Assembly: GCF_033568475.1 (NCBI RefSeq)
Contig: NC_133123.1
Location: 151,791,753 to 151,855,752 of the forward strand
Source of the DNA: Henckelia pumila
Taxonomy: Eukaryota; Streptophyta; Magnoliopsida; Lamiales; Gesneriaceae
Reading direction: 5' to 3'
Length of the DNA: 64,000 bases
Shown here: piece by piece, positions 10,360 to 22,510 of the stretch
Layout of the letters: each line of letters starts with the position of its first letter
How positions within the stretch are numbered: position 1 is the stretch's first letter
Translations under genes and position numbers: made by a program
Notes under the pieces: model-generated
What the model was told of the DNA's origin: nothing
Databases searched by the model: none
The model's input: the letters and a program-made list of their open reading frames with translations, nothing else

Positions 10360-12754
10360 TCAGATCGAAATCCCGAGGGACTTCTTCATCTTCTCAACTT
10401 CCAAATATACGGTCGAGTAAGGTAAAAACTCCGAAAAATAGCTTTTGCTAAGATCGTTAATAGCAACAGCAAGTTTAGGGATCTCCAGTGTCTCCTCATG
10501 AGTCAAAGTCCGAATGAACTTTGCTGGATTTCCGGCCCAGAGCTCGCCAGTTGGTATTCTCCTCCCTGGAGGAACCACAGACCCAGCTTCAAGGATAGAG
10601 TGTGTTTCAACCAATGAACCCTCCATAAGGATGGAGTGCTGCCCAATAATGCATTCAGGCTCGATCGTGCAAGATCGCAACAGACTATACGCGCCAACCG
10701 TGACATATCTTTCAATCATTGTTTCTGCTGGAAGCCCTGTCGAATATCAAAGAAAACTTTAGCAGGCAGCTGCATCAATTGAACTTTACTGTATCTAAAT
10801 AATGGAAAACAAGATCATTGTTCAATATATCCCATGACGGAATCCAGCAACAAAATAGCAGGCAAAGATTCACAGCTAGAAGAATTTTGTAGTAAATTGG
10901 CAATTGACATGTCCCTGGAGAGAGATTTAGTTATACGGCATCTTCTACCAGAAACCACTTTTCAGAAAAACTCTTGCTTACAGGAGATGGCTTAAACTAC
11001 GAGTTATACTTTATTATGTCTGCTCACATGTAAAGTGAAGACCAGGAGGTTATCCAGATTTATATATAAGGATTACATTTATATATTAGTCCTTTATTTG
11101 ATTTGACAAGAAAGGCCTAAGAATTAGCATATAAGAATGAAATATGTGAGAGCTTCGACATTAGGGGGTTTCCACATGTGCTCATAGAAGTGAGTCAAGT
11201 GACACAAACAATAATTTCATGCTTTAAGTTTTAACAGCTTCATCAACACCATTACCTAGTTTTTTTTTCATTGACAAGAAATGATTTTGTTAACAAACAT
11301 AGATGTACAATCAAAAGATCAGAAATCTTTATGGTCTAATTTCAAAAAAATAGAATAACAACCCAATTTGAATATAAATTCTCAATACAAAAAAACGACA
11401 AACAATCAATTTTCTCTAGTGACAACTGACAACTACAATATTTACGAGCCTGATTCAAGTTTGCGTTATTTATGGGAATGAACTGGAGAACTCAACACTC
11501 CTGCAGGTGTCAACAAATCCATCCAGATCAATAAGAACCCTCTTTTTGATTCAAGGTCTTTAATGGAATATTTTGAAGCAAATATATTTTTAACTAGAGC
11601 AAAAAATCATGGGATGTGATGTAACATAACATTATGTATCATGAGATGAGCTATCATCAGCAAAATCAAGACAATGTGATGTATATTAATATGATGAACA
11701 ATGCAGGGTAATTTAGTTATAAAATTATTAAAAAAGATGAAGCACGACAGAGAAGTGTTCGAGGAAAAAGTTTGATTAGCATAATTTTATAATTTTAGGT
11801 GTTGAGAGTTAAATTTGCTCATAGAAATCTAATTCTAGTATATATTATGGATATTCAATTACATCACGAAAAATTTCAGATTATCGCACCGCATCAATAT
11901 CTGAAACAGCTCCAGTCTTTTGCTCTATGCACTACTACTGAGCAAACTATAAGCAACTAGACCAAATATCTGCTGATCTACCAAAAACAATGACTTGTAC
12001 ATTGGTGAAACTCAAATTTTTAAATCATACTGTAACCTAAAGCCGCATATTTCGATCGCTATCTCACAATCAGCTTCGAACAACAACAGAGACAATTACT
12101 GCTCCCAAAATAGCCAACAGACTGAATAACAGTTCAAACTACAATCCACTAGTTTTCTACAAAAAGAGTCTACACAAATACACTGTCATCACATATAAAG
12201 CTTAATAGGTCTACTGCTACAAGCAACTAAACTGTATAGTTAATCAGAAAAAAAAAACCTTGCCAGTTGCCCTATTTAATCAAAGTGTTGACAAGCACAG
12301 AAGGTGAAACAAAACGTACAACCATTTCTGCACAGAGTACAACAAGAGAGAGCCAAAAAAACCGACCTGTAGGAGAAGACCAGGCGGCGTGAACAACACA
12401 TCGCTCCTGCACATTGGAGCAGAATCCAACGGTGATCTTATTAAGGTCGCCCCGCAGGACGGCGCCGTTCCACACGGAGGCGCCGTCGTAGACCACCACT
12501 TGACCTGCCAATACGACATTGGGCGCCACGTAAGCATCGACGGCCGTCTTCGGGATCCACTGCCCTAAAGGTATGACCTTCCTCTGCCCCCTATAGTCCC
12601 ATTTCACCCGATCGGGGGACTCCCTTATCACCGGAGCTGGCGGAGGCGGCGAAGGGACCGGTTGTAAGGCTTCCGCCGAATAAGCCCGGCCCGAAAGAGG
12701 TGTGGAGAGGGTCCGTGGAAAGATTCTTCGGAACAATCGAGCTGGCGTTGCCAT
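10360..12754 (-). CDS. GAMMACAL1: Gamma-carbonic anhydrase-like subunit of complex I
   Basis: Subunit of the plant-specific gamma-carbonic-anhydrase domain on the matrix side of mitochondrial complex I. There are two exons, 12754-12367 and 10736-10360, with matching phase across a 1.6-kb intron, giving about 254 residues. Residues 1 to about 45 (MATPARLFRRIFPRTLS...) are Arg/Ser/Ala-rich and look like a mitochondrial transit peptide. Residue 51 onward (VKWDYRGQRKVIPLGQW) begins the left-handed beta-helix domain. The first zinc-ligand His is present in CVVHAAW. The other two, in the GHSAVLHGC motif of active gamma-CAs, are replaced in GAYSLLRSC, which is the mark of the CAL paralogues and predicts little or no hydratase activity. 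CAL1 rather than CAL2 is preferred only because the flanking genes match the Arabidopsis CAL1 locus. Confidence 0.93.
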
Positions 12755-13751
12755 TTTCCTCTGCTTTTTCTTGCTTTGATTTGCAGTAGAGAAGAAAGTC
12801 TAGCTCGCCGAAGGCCGAGTGAGCTTGGAAGATGGATCGAAAATGGGCCGGGTCGGCCTTCCGGCCAGATCGGGTTTGGACATGGGTTTTAGTCCAACGG
12901 GCAGCTCTTTATGATCCACGTTTGGGCCAGAGTGACTATTAATCTGGTTTAAACAGAATGTTTTAATTTTAACAAATAGAGGCAAATTTTGATTTTGAAA
13001 ATTTTATTAAATAGTATATATTTTGTTAGAGATGGATCCTCGTTTTTTTTTCATTTTTTTTTATATTTTTACATTTTTTTGGGAAAAAATCATGACCGAA
13101 GTAACCGATTTTATATCGGAACTACTAATGAAAATAAACATTTTGAATAAATTTATAGACATCAACATTTATGTATTTTATTCTATTCACGAAATATTTA
13201 TAATTTTTTTAAGAATGTTATAATTTTAAAACATAAATAATTTATTTAGAACCAAAAAAAATAAATTAATTGATATACGGACCACATGTTTATGTATATA
13301 CATTAGTTGAATGCCATAATAATGAGCAACAAGGACCTTTTTCCAGGTGCGAGATTATTGGCTTACGTGTCTGCCTTCCATTGGCTACTTTCCTTAATCC
13401 TCGAACATTTTCAAATTATTAGTATTAATATTAAAAATTTAAAATAAATAAAAATATATATAAACGGCAAATCCTCATCCTTCCTTTTTTATTACCGTGA
13501 GGAAAATTCATTTCACGTAATCATTCTAATTCTCAAAGGAAAAAGGGAATCTATTCCTCTTTGACTCATTTATCTTGCCATTTTCACGGCTCATTCGATA
13601 CGATTGCAACAGGTGCATTACTTTTTTTTTTTTGAAAATTTAATCTGATCATGAGTTTTGTTCGTGAACGATTGATTTTTTTTATTAATTTTTATTTTTT
13701 GGATCAGTGTTCAATTGTTAGGTGTTGAATTTGTTGTTGATCGAGTTGATA
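12755..13751. promoter_or_regulatory. Divergent intergenic promoter region
   Basis: About 1 kb separates the start codons of the minus-strand gamma-CAL gene (12754) and the plus-strand CBS gene (13752), so both promoters must lie here or overlap. The gamma-CAL side (12755-12950) is GC-richer. The centre is AT-rich with T-tracts (13042-13080, 13619-13635). I cannot assign individual elements. Confidence 0.5.
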
Positions 13752-16700
13752 ATGGCGAGTCAAGGAGGATCATCTTCGCGGAAAAGCATCTCGTTGACCA
13801 GCTCGTCTTCTCAGGCCAGGAGGAAGGCCGCCGCCGCCGCCGCCGCGGCTGCGGCTGCGGCGGAGAACGGAGGTGGAGGTGGGGGCGATTCCTCGACTCA
13901 CCGCAAGTCTCTGTCGGCTTCCCGTTCAATGTTATGCTCTTTTAAAATCAGGATGTTTCTATGTTTTCTTCTTTTAAATTAATTCTAAAAAATTTATTGG
14001 AAATGCTAGCGAATATTTTTCTTATCGTGCGTTTACTTTTGAATGGTGTCCACGTCTTTGAATTCAGTTTTGACTGATTTTATGCGGATGCCTGACGGAT
14101 GTAACATGTATGTTTGCACGTGTGGTGTCTTAGCTTCTCTATGCTGTTTTATTGTGCTAATTTGGGTAATAAATGTCATTTGCTTGGACTGTTGATTCCT
14201 GAGAGGGTAACAAACTTAATTTGGAACTGGTAGTATGGTCACTTTTGATTGAAATGCCAAACCAATTTTTTTTATGCATACATAATTATTTGGTTATCTA
14301 CTTTGATAATAAGCAAAACAAACAATTAAGAACTACCTTCTTCATTGTTTGAGTGCATGCATTTATAGAATCATATTTTGTTTTTGGCGACAGTACCATA
14401 AACATCTGAAAATCATTCCTCACATTTTCAACAGGGGACTGACAGGAGAACGAACAGTGAAGCGATTACGGTTGTCAAAAGCCTTGACAGTACCTGAAAC
14501 TACTAGTATCATTGAAGCTTGTCGTAGGATGGCTGCACGCAGAGTTGATGCTTTGTTGCTGACTGATTCAAATGCTTTGCTGTGTGGAATCCTGACAGAT
14601 AAGGTCTACTCAGATGGACATAAATGGCAAAACAAAGCGCTTTGGATTTTTATTTGCAATGTTATAATTTTCTTTATTGGTTTTGTTTCGTTTCACTGAA
14701 AAATGAAAAATTTGTTGTTTCTGGCCTTTTTGCTATAAAGGATATAGCTACAAGAGTCATTGCACGAGAGGTTAATCTTGAGGAAACACCAGTTTCCAAG
14801 GTTATGACAAGGAACCCTGTGTTTGTGCTTTCTGACACTCTTGCAGTAGAGGCCCTGCAAAAGATGGTTCAAGGTTAGGTTTCATCTTAGCAAAGTGCAC
14901 ATCAGACCCCAAGAAATGCTCCGTTTTGACCCCCTCATTTTAAAACAATAATTTGTCCACAGGAAAGTTTAGACATTTGCCAGTTGTTGAAAATGGAGAG
15001 GTGATTGCTTTACTTGATATAGCGAAATGTCTGTATGATGCTATAGCTCGTATGGAAAGGGCATCTGAGAAGGGAAAGGCCATTGCGGCCGCGGTGGAAG
15101 GCGTCGAAAAACACTGGGGAACATCAGTAGCTGGTTGGTGGATGGTGCTTCTTTTTAGAGTTCTTTTTCTGCTGCATTTTCTCACCTTTTTTTACTCTAA
15201 TGATCATATATGTTCAAGCAATCAGTTTGCTTGAAAATTTTCAGAAATTAATTTTTTTAACTGCATGATGTTTAGGCACCAACACATTTATTGAGACACT
15301 TCGGGAGCGAATGTTCAGACCCTCCTTGTCCACTATAATCTCTGAGAATTCAAAGTAGGTAATATCTAGACTTGTCTTATTAAATTACTTTTAATCTTAT
15401 GACCATAGAAATTAATCAAAGTAAAATTGGATTTACATGACCTTTTTACCCCATTATTCTTTCGATAGGATTGTCACACTTGATCCAAGCGACACTGTGC
15501 TGGTTGCAGCAAAGAAGATGCTTGAAATCCGAACTAGCTCTTCTGTTATAATTGTAGATAACAAACCACGAGGAATACTAACGTGAGTTGTGAGGTTCCT
15601 CTATTGTTGGAATTTTATTAAATGTTTCTTGACATGATAACATTAAGATAATTTGAATTGTGTGTCTTCTTACTCTTCGTTAGTTCGAAAGATATGTTGA
15701 TGAGAGTCATAGCGCAAGATCTTCCTCCAGAATCTACTCTGGTGGAGAAGGTGATGGTCTTCCTGCTTCTTTCTGCATCTCTTGTTAGAGAACTTGTTTA
15801 TTCAGCATGACTTTTAGATGCATTTTGATAATTAGGTGATACTCATTCAAATACATGCTAGAATGGTATCAATTGAATGGGCTTTATAGTATCACAAATA
15901 ACCTGCAATAATTTTCATTACCTATGTTTGGCGAGAACCGTGAGATACAATGTGAATTAACTTGGCCGTTAACCTTCTTTCTCTATCTCTCTCACATAAT
16001 TCTCCAGGTGATGACCCCAAACCCGGAATGTGCTACAGTTGATACCCCTATTGTTGATGCTCTTCATACCATGCATGATGGAAAATTTTTACATCTTCCA
16101 GTTGTTGATCGAGGTAGATATGTTTCTCTATTTTGGCTGAAAGCTGATGGAAAGTAGTGGTTATGATTTCATTGTTCTTCACAATGTACTTGACTAATGC
16201 AAATGAAAATCACAGATGGAGTAGTTGCAGCTGTTGTTGATGTGCTTCATATAACTCATGCTGCTGTCGCCACAGTAAGTCAGTCATATTCAATGTTTTT
16301 AATGCCGGGAAAAGTTATTGAATTCTTGGTATTAACTTTTCTGCTGATGAATTAATAAAGGCATGATTATTTTATCAATTCCCAGATATATCATTGTCCC
16401 TAAACTCTCATCTTATTAGACTGGTGTCTGAATAATGTGGTATTCTTTAGCTGGCTTTCAGAGCACTGCACTAGCAGAAATGTTGATTTTCAAACTGTTT
16501 CCCGAGTAAAATACAATTCAGACGAGGATAAAATGCTTCTCCGAGCTGCCTATCTCTTTCTTGCCGTATCTGGTGCCAAATTAGTGAGGTTTCTTGGGCA
16601 TACATCAATCTATGGAACATATTTCTGTTGACACATTAACCATTTCGCTGAAAGTGGTTATCAAAGCCTGTTAACTTATTGTGTTTGAACAATTCTATAA

Positions 16701-18417
16701 TATAACCAGAAAAGTCGATGTGCATCATATAATCCATTAACTTGCAACAAACAACTTTATTGAACAATTTATAGACTACAGATACAGTTCCTGTTTCTAT
16801 CTGAATTTGGCTGAAGATGCTTCTGCAAAGAAATTATTTAATTTTATCTGGTAGCTATTATGATTTTGCCCATTTAATGTGTTTAAATTATTATTATTAT
16901 TTTTTGTGGGACCAATGTATAGTTATGTGGTATGATGAGCAATTCCTGTTGGAATTCTTTTTAACTATTGATTAAATCCCTAATATGTGTGAAGTATATT
17001 AATCATTCGTGCTATTTTATGTGACAACCGAATTATTTGGTGTATATTATTTGTTGTTGATTATGTTGTCAATGACTAAGATGGAAGTTCTGTGAAGATT
17101 ATATATTGGTTGATTGATTTTAGTTATCCAGGTTGGTAATACTGCTGGAGTCAATAATGAGGCTGCAAATAATTTGATGCAAAGGTTCTGGGATTCTGCA
17201 ATGGCATTAACTCCAGATGATGAGGATGAAACCCGAAGGTTTTGAACTTTATATTAGATATCATTGTGGGTTCGACGATCTTCTCTTACATTTATGCATG
17301 ATTTTCCAGTGAAAATTCATTGAAGATGCCTTCTGAAGGAGGAGAGACTGGTCGATCTCTTCCCTATCCTTCTTCCACCGCACCGAGTACTTTTGCTTTC
17401 AAAATTCAAGACAAAAAAGGAAGAATGCACAGATTTATATGTGGTATGTTTAAGTGCAGCTTCTTTTTAATGAAAACAAAACCTTCTGGCTCTGATTGTG
17501 TTGTATTAATACTTCATTTAAAATGCATCAACTGCTACAAACACCCGAGTAATCTTTCCATACAAGTAAATAATACTGGCCATTTTTTGTTCCACCATTG
17601 TGAAATTCCTATTTAACTGAGCAAGTCTGAGCACTTGGTAAAATATGTATGTGCTTGTATATGTATTAAACAGTTTGGTATGCATATCGCACACTAGGTT
17701 CCATGAATGAAAAGTTTTTATTTGCATCCTTGTGTATTGATTTGATTTTCGCCATTTTACTTCTTCCAATTAATTATTCAATGGTCATGATTTTTCTCAT
17801 TGTCGTTCTGCTTTTAGATACACAGAATATGGCTGAACTCATAACAGCCATCCTTCAGAGAATAGGAGACGAAATCGACCGTAGCAACCTCCCACATATT
17901 CTGGTTAACAAACTGCCGATAAACCTCAATTTCAACCGGATTCTCTCATTTTCCCAAATCTAATGAACTGCCACCATTCTGCAGTACGAAGATGAAGACA
18001 ATGACAAGGTCATACTTGCATCAGACAGTGATCTTCAAGCAGCTGTAGACCATGCAAGATCAGCCGGTTGGAAGGTATAAAAACATTTTTCTTGAGTCTA
18101 TAGTATTATATCATCAAAAAATGGCCCAAAACAAATTAACAAGTTTCGCTTTCAGGTACACTTCCATAACTAATCAGTTTCACGCTTTCCCTTTTCTTTC
18201 TCTTTAACCGATGAATCGAATTTACTGAACTTGGCAGGGACTGAAATTGCATCTAGACTATTCAGGAACCCCTGTTCGTCGAAAGGGATCCAACTCCAGA
18301 GGCCTGGAATATGCCCAAGCAGACGCTTGGGCTTCCGCATACAGCACTGTTGCGGCTGGGGCTGCAATAGTTGCTGGTTTAGGTTTACTAGCATTCTTGA
18401 AACGAGCTGGAAATTAG
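13752..18417 (+). CDS. CBS domain- and PB1 domain-containing protein (CBSCBSPB)
   Basis: Tail-anchored protein with four CBS modules and one PB1 domain. CBS pairs bind adenosyl ligands and PB1 mediates protein pairing; the cellular role of this family is poorly known. Fourteen exons keep phase: 13752-13930, 14435-14603, 14741-14873, 14963-15133, 15276-15354, 15469-15582, 15684-15750, 16008-16113, 16216-16274, 17132-17238, 17310-17443, 17818-17903, 17985-18074 and 18238-18417, about 557 residues. Order: Ser-rich head with a 12-alanine run and six glycines, CBS1-2 (LRLSKALTVPETTSIIEACR to DIAKCLYDAI), CBS3-4 (RPSLSTII to VVDVLHITHAAVAT), an acidic linker, PB1 (FAFKIQDKKGRMHRF to WKGLKLHLD), then a C-terminal hydrophobic segment (VAAGAAIVAGLGLLAFL). 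The first donor (AAT|gttatg) is weak but is the one that keeps frame with the next exon. Confidence 0.93.
13828..13885 (+). repeat. GCC/GGA trinucleotide tract in CBS gene exon 1
   Basis: In-frame GC-rich triplets encode about twelve alanines followed, after Glu-Asn, by six glycines. This is far more GC-rich than the surroundings and probably varies in length between alleles. Confidence 0.8.
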
Positions 18418-18808
18418 CCTTTTCGAGTAATTTCCCAGCTGCCTGCGGCTAACTTTGTTCAATATTTTTCGAGGGTTGAACAAGAATATGAGTGCTTATA
18501 TCTCTATTGGATCTGTATATCAAATACGCATAGAGAGTGTTGATATCTTCACCTCCTGCATGAATGTTTGCGGGTGCCATTCTGACAAAAAATGGATTTG
18601 GTCGGATTCATTCGATAGCCTATAGAGAATGGAGTTTTATTTCTTTGTGTATAAATTGGCAAATGTTCTTTGTTTTTCTGATTCGAAAGTGTGTATGTGG
18701 AACTAGTTTCAAATGCAAAACTTGCATTTTAAAGAGAAAATTTGGTGAATTTGAGGAAATAATAGTATCTATCACTTGTATAGTATATCTTTTAAAAGGC
18801 ACATGCAC
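18418..18808. other. 3' flank of CBS gene
   Basis: Likely 3' UTR and downstream sequence up to the target duplication of the neighbouring MULE. No separate gene is visible. Confidence 0.6.
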
Positions 18809-18817
18809 CTAAAAAAA
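18809..18817. repeat. Left 9-bp target site duplication of MULE
   Basis: ctaaaaaaa here is repeated exactly at 30911-30919. Nine bases is the diagnostic length for Mutator insertion. Confidence 0.8.
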
Positions 18818-18880
18818 GGGTCATTTGCAAAAATGGCCCCACAACAAAATTCATTTAAGTTTGTAGGCTTGTCATATTTT
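18818..18880 (+). repeat. Left terminal inverted repeat of MULE
   Basis: Begins gggtcatttgc. Aligns with the opposite strand of 30848-30910 at perhaps two thirds identity, with short gaps. Confidence 0.7.
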
Positions 18881-19259
18881 TATTTTGGTCAATGGACCTG
18901 TTTTAATTTAATATTTAAGATAAATACTAATTAATTGTTAATAAGGGTTATTGTTAATAAGGGTTTGGGGGCCCAACAAAATTGGTTGAGAAAGAACAAA
19001 ACCCCACCAAAAAAAACGGATTCCCTTTTCTCGTTCCATTTCTGCTTCCTTCTTGAGTTCATCAGTTCCATTTCTGCTTCCTTCTTCTTTTCAACTTCTC
19101 TCAATCTTCATTTAATTTGTTGTGTGACCTCTTCATTTATTCCATCCAAAGAAATCTTGATGAAAAACCAAAGTTAAATGGCATTCTCATTGACACAAAA
19201 ATAATTTTATCACTAGAGATATATATATAAGGTATGTTGTTTGCTCATTTATGTTTTAA

Positions 19260-19580
19260 TGTTTGTGGGTTATCCATTTGTCATGTTATTTGATATGTCA
19301 TTGTTTGTTGAATCATTTATTTCAGTCGGTTACGTTATATATTTCAGTCAGTTGATAGAATTAAATCAGTTGGTAACGTTTCAGTATGTTAAACCATATA
19401 GTGCAGTCTGTTAATAGCATTCGATCGGTTTGTTACATTTTCGAATTAAATCGGTTGGTTATATTTTCATTAGTTTAAAACATAATTTTCAGTTGGTTGA
19501 GTTATATATTTCAGTCGGTTGCAAGCATTAAATCGGTTGGTTATCTTTCAGTAGTTTAAAATTTATATTACAGCAGGTTA
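19260..19580 (+). repeat. Degenerate cagtYggtt repeat block in MULE 5' leader
   Basis: A series of related units of the form cagtcggttacgttatatattt and aaatcggttggttat, roughly 25-40 bases each, lies between the presumed leader exon and the transposase coding exon. The same motif recurs at 21600-21715, 22340-23605 and 25770-26050, so it belongs to this element. Confidence 0.7.
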
Positions 19581-19656
19581 CGATGAGTTGATTAATTTTC
19601 ATAGGTTACTTATTATTCTTTTTTTTTTTTTTGTTATAGATCTTGTGAACCGAGAT

Positions 19657-22226
19657 ATGATTCAAATCTTAATTAATTTTGATGGCGAGTGGAAGGCTGA
19701 CGGTGAACATAAATATTCATGGTGTGATGGAAGTAATTCGGGATGTCATGCTATATCTATTGATGAGAGTAATGTGAGTATTGAAGATGTTGAAGATGCA
19801 ATTTTTGAGACAGTTCAATTGGATAGGCATGATAGGGTGTTGAAGCTAAGTTACTTGACAAAATTTGAGGCATGCAATCCGAGACCTATATATATAAAAA
19901 GCTCCCGTGCATTGGCAACATATCTGTCTTTTGGCGTTTCAAAGGTTAGACCTTTGCTTCATGTTGAATTGATAGAAACAAGTGGCCTCAGAACCATTGA
20001 TGAAACAAATGATAATGCTAGAGATGTTGAAGTTTGTAAAGATCTTAATGATGAGAGGGTTGCCAATTATGATATTGAAATATATGGTGGTGATAAGAGA
20101 ACATATGATGAATATTTTGACGGGGTATTTTTTGAAAATGAGTTAGACGATGGAATGAATGAACATGAAGTTTTGATGGATGACACAAGAGAGATTGATA
20201 ATGCGGTGACCGAAATAGTTGAGGTTGTTATGAGTGAAGAGAATCGTATTGATGACCTTACATTGTGTACTCCAAGAAATACACGAGTTGAATCTTCTTA
20301 TCATGAAGAGTATCATGTTGATGAGCGTATATTGTGTACAACACAGAATACACAAATACGAGATGTTGAAGGGAATGCGACTTATTCATTTAATGATTTG
20401 TCTAACTTTTTTGTCGGTCAGGAGTTTGAGAGCAAGGATGAATTTCAAACCGAGTTGTTCAAGACTTGTTTAAATGCCTCCTTTGAAATAGATGTTCGAA
20501 AATCCAACAAAAAAGTTTATGATGTTAGATGTGTGACACCGAGCTGCAGTTGGAAAATACGTGCATCACAAATAAAGAAATCATCACGATTCTCGATACG
20601 TGTTTATCGCAACGACCATACTTGTGACCTTTCACATCGGAGGAAAATGCATCGGCAAGCAACTTCAGACTTTGTAGCAAATATTTTGGTTGAAAATTTT
20701 AAAGGACAACTCAACTTGCCTGAACCAAAAGCCATTATGACGATGATGCAAAATAAAGGTGTTGAAATTAGTTATTTCAAAGCATGGAGGGGAAGACAAG
20801 TTGCTTTGGATAAGTTACTTGGAAGTCCTGAAGAGAGTTATAGAATTTTGTCATCGTATTTGCATATGGTGAAGCAAGTGAACAAAGACTCAATAACTGA
20901 TTTGGTGACAGATTCGACGGGTAGATTTAAATATATGTTTCTAGCATATGGGGCATGCATTGATGGATTTCGTCGAATGAGAAAAGTTATATCTGTTGAT
21001 GGAACATTTTTGAAGTGCAAATATAGAGGTTGTTTACTTGTTGCTACTGCACAAGATGGTGACTTTCATCAGTATCCTATAGCATGGGCCATTGTTGATT
21101 CTGAGAATGATGATTCGTGGGTTTGGTTTTTGCAGAAATTGATGGAGTTTATTCATGATGATCCTGACTTGGTAATCATTTCTGACAGACATATATCTAT
21201 TATTAATGCTGTCCGTACTGTATATGAGCATGCATCACATGTACATTGCTCGTGGCATATTTCACAAAATCTTAAGAGAATGTCTGGCGGAAAAGATGGG
21301 ATTGATTTGTTTATGAGAACAGCATATGCATACAAACTATCCGAATTTGAAGAGTTGTACAGATGTTTGAGAGAAAGGTATCCTAACATTGCATCATATC
21401 TTGAAATGCATTCATCTCCTGACAAATGGTCTAGAGCTCATTCTCCCGGTGCTAGATACAATATAATGACGACAAATGGAGTGGAGTCAATAAATGCAAT
21501 ACTTAAAAAAGAAAGAGAGTTACCTGTTGTAGCGTTGTTGGATGCAATTCACAAATTAACTTCAAAGTGGTTCAACAAGCATCGAAATGCAGCAGGTTAA
21601 GTCGATTAATTAAATTTATTACAGTTTGTTAAGTATGTTTATTTAGTAGGTTTATGTTTATATTTCAGTCGGAAAATAAAATATTTAAGTTGGTTAAGTG
21701 TGTGTAATTAACAGGTTCAGCTATGACGACACTTACTCCTTCGACAGAGGCTATCTTGAGAGCTAATTTTACATTGTCCCAACGTTTAAAAGCATCTCAG
21801 CTGAATGCATTTGAGTATCAAGTATTTGGTGATGGGAAGAATGAAGTTGTTAACTTATGTAACAAATCTTGTAGTTGTCGAGTGTTTCAAGTTGATAAAC
21901 TTCCATGTGCTCATGCAATTGCAGCAATTTACGGCGCAAAATTAGATTTGTATGAATTTTGCTTGCCCTACTACTCTTCTCAAATATGGGCTCTCGCTTA
22001 TGCCGGTACTATATATCCGGTGCCTATTGCGAGTGAATGGAGCATTCCAGATAATCTTCGATACGATGTACTTCCCCCGGACGTCAAGAGGAAATGTGGC
22101 AGAGCACAAAAAGAAAGAATACCCTCTATTGGAGAGTTTGGTCGGAAGAGGAGTAAAAAAAGTGGTGTGTGTCATGAATCAGGCCATTATCGAAAAAAAT
22201 GCCCACGTAAACAGACTGATATGTAA
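19657..22226 (+). CDS. MULE transposase (MURA / MuDR family)
   Basis: DNA-cutting transposase of the element. Two coding exons, 19657-21595 and 21715-22226, join in phase through a 119-base GT-AG intron and give about 816 residues. Order: N-terminal variable region; MuDR-type DNA-binding domain (about residues 235-330, VRCVTPSCSWKIRASQIKKS and HTC); DDE catalytic core (SVDGTFLKCKYRGCLLVATA with the first Asp, VIISDRH with the second, then the CSWHISQNL motif); SWIM zinc finger (CSCRVFQVDKLPCAHAIAA); and a zinc-knuckle-like tail (CHESGHYRKKC) lacking its first Cys. I chose the Met at 19657 because a polypyrimidine tract and ttatag acceptor immediately precede it, so the upstream extension is probably intron. 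No stop interrupts it; activity is possible but unproven. Confidence 0.9.
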
Positions 22227-22510
22227 ACAATTTTCTTAGTTTCTTGTTTAAAATGTTGTATTTGGATGTTGATTAGTTTTTTTCGATTAGGTTGTATTTT
22301 GTAAACATGTTATCAAACTTTGTATTGGTAAATGATCTAATGTTTCTTACAATCACTCGGTTAATGCAAATATATCAGTTGGTTGAATGTGTGAAATCAG
22401 TCAGTTCCTGAAATATATCAAATAGTTCATTTGTTTATTCAGTCGGTTAATACAAATATATCAGTTGGTTGGATGTGTTAAATCAGTCGGTTAATACAAA
22501 TATTTCATAT
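22227..22510. other. MULE interior: 3' region of transposase gene
   Basis: Presumed 3' UTR followed by scattered cagtcggtt units. No gene. Confidence 0.6.

Noticed and set aside
19588-19656. Upstream Met as the transposase start
   Set aside because: The segment is Phe/Ile/Leu-rich because it translates a T-tract followed by ttatag, which reads better as a splice acceptor.
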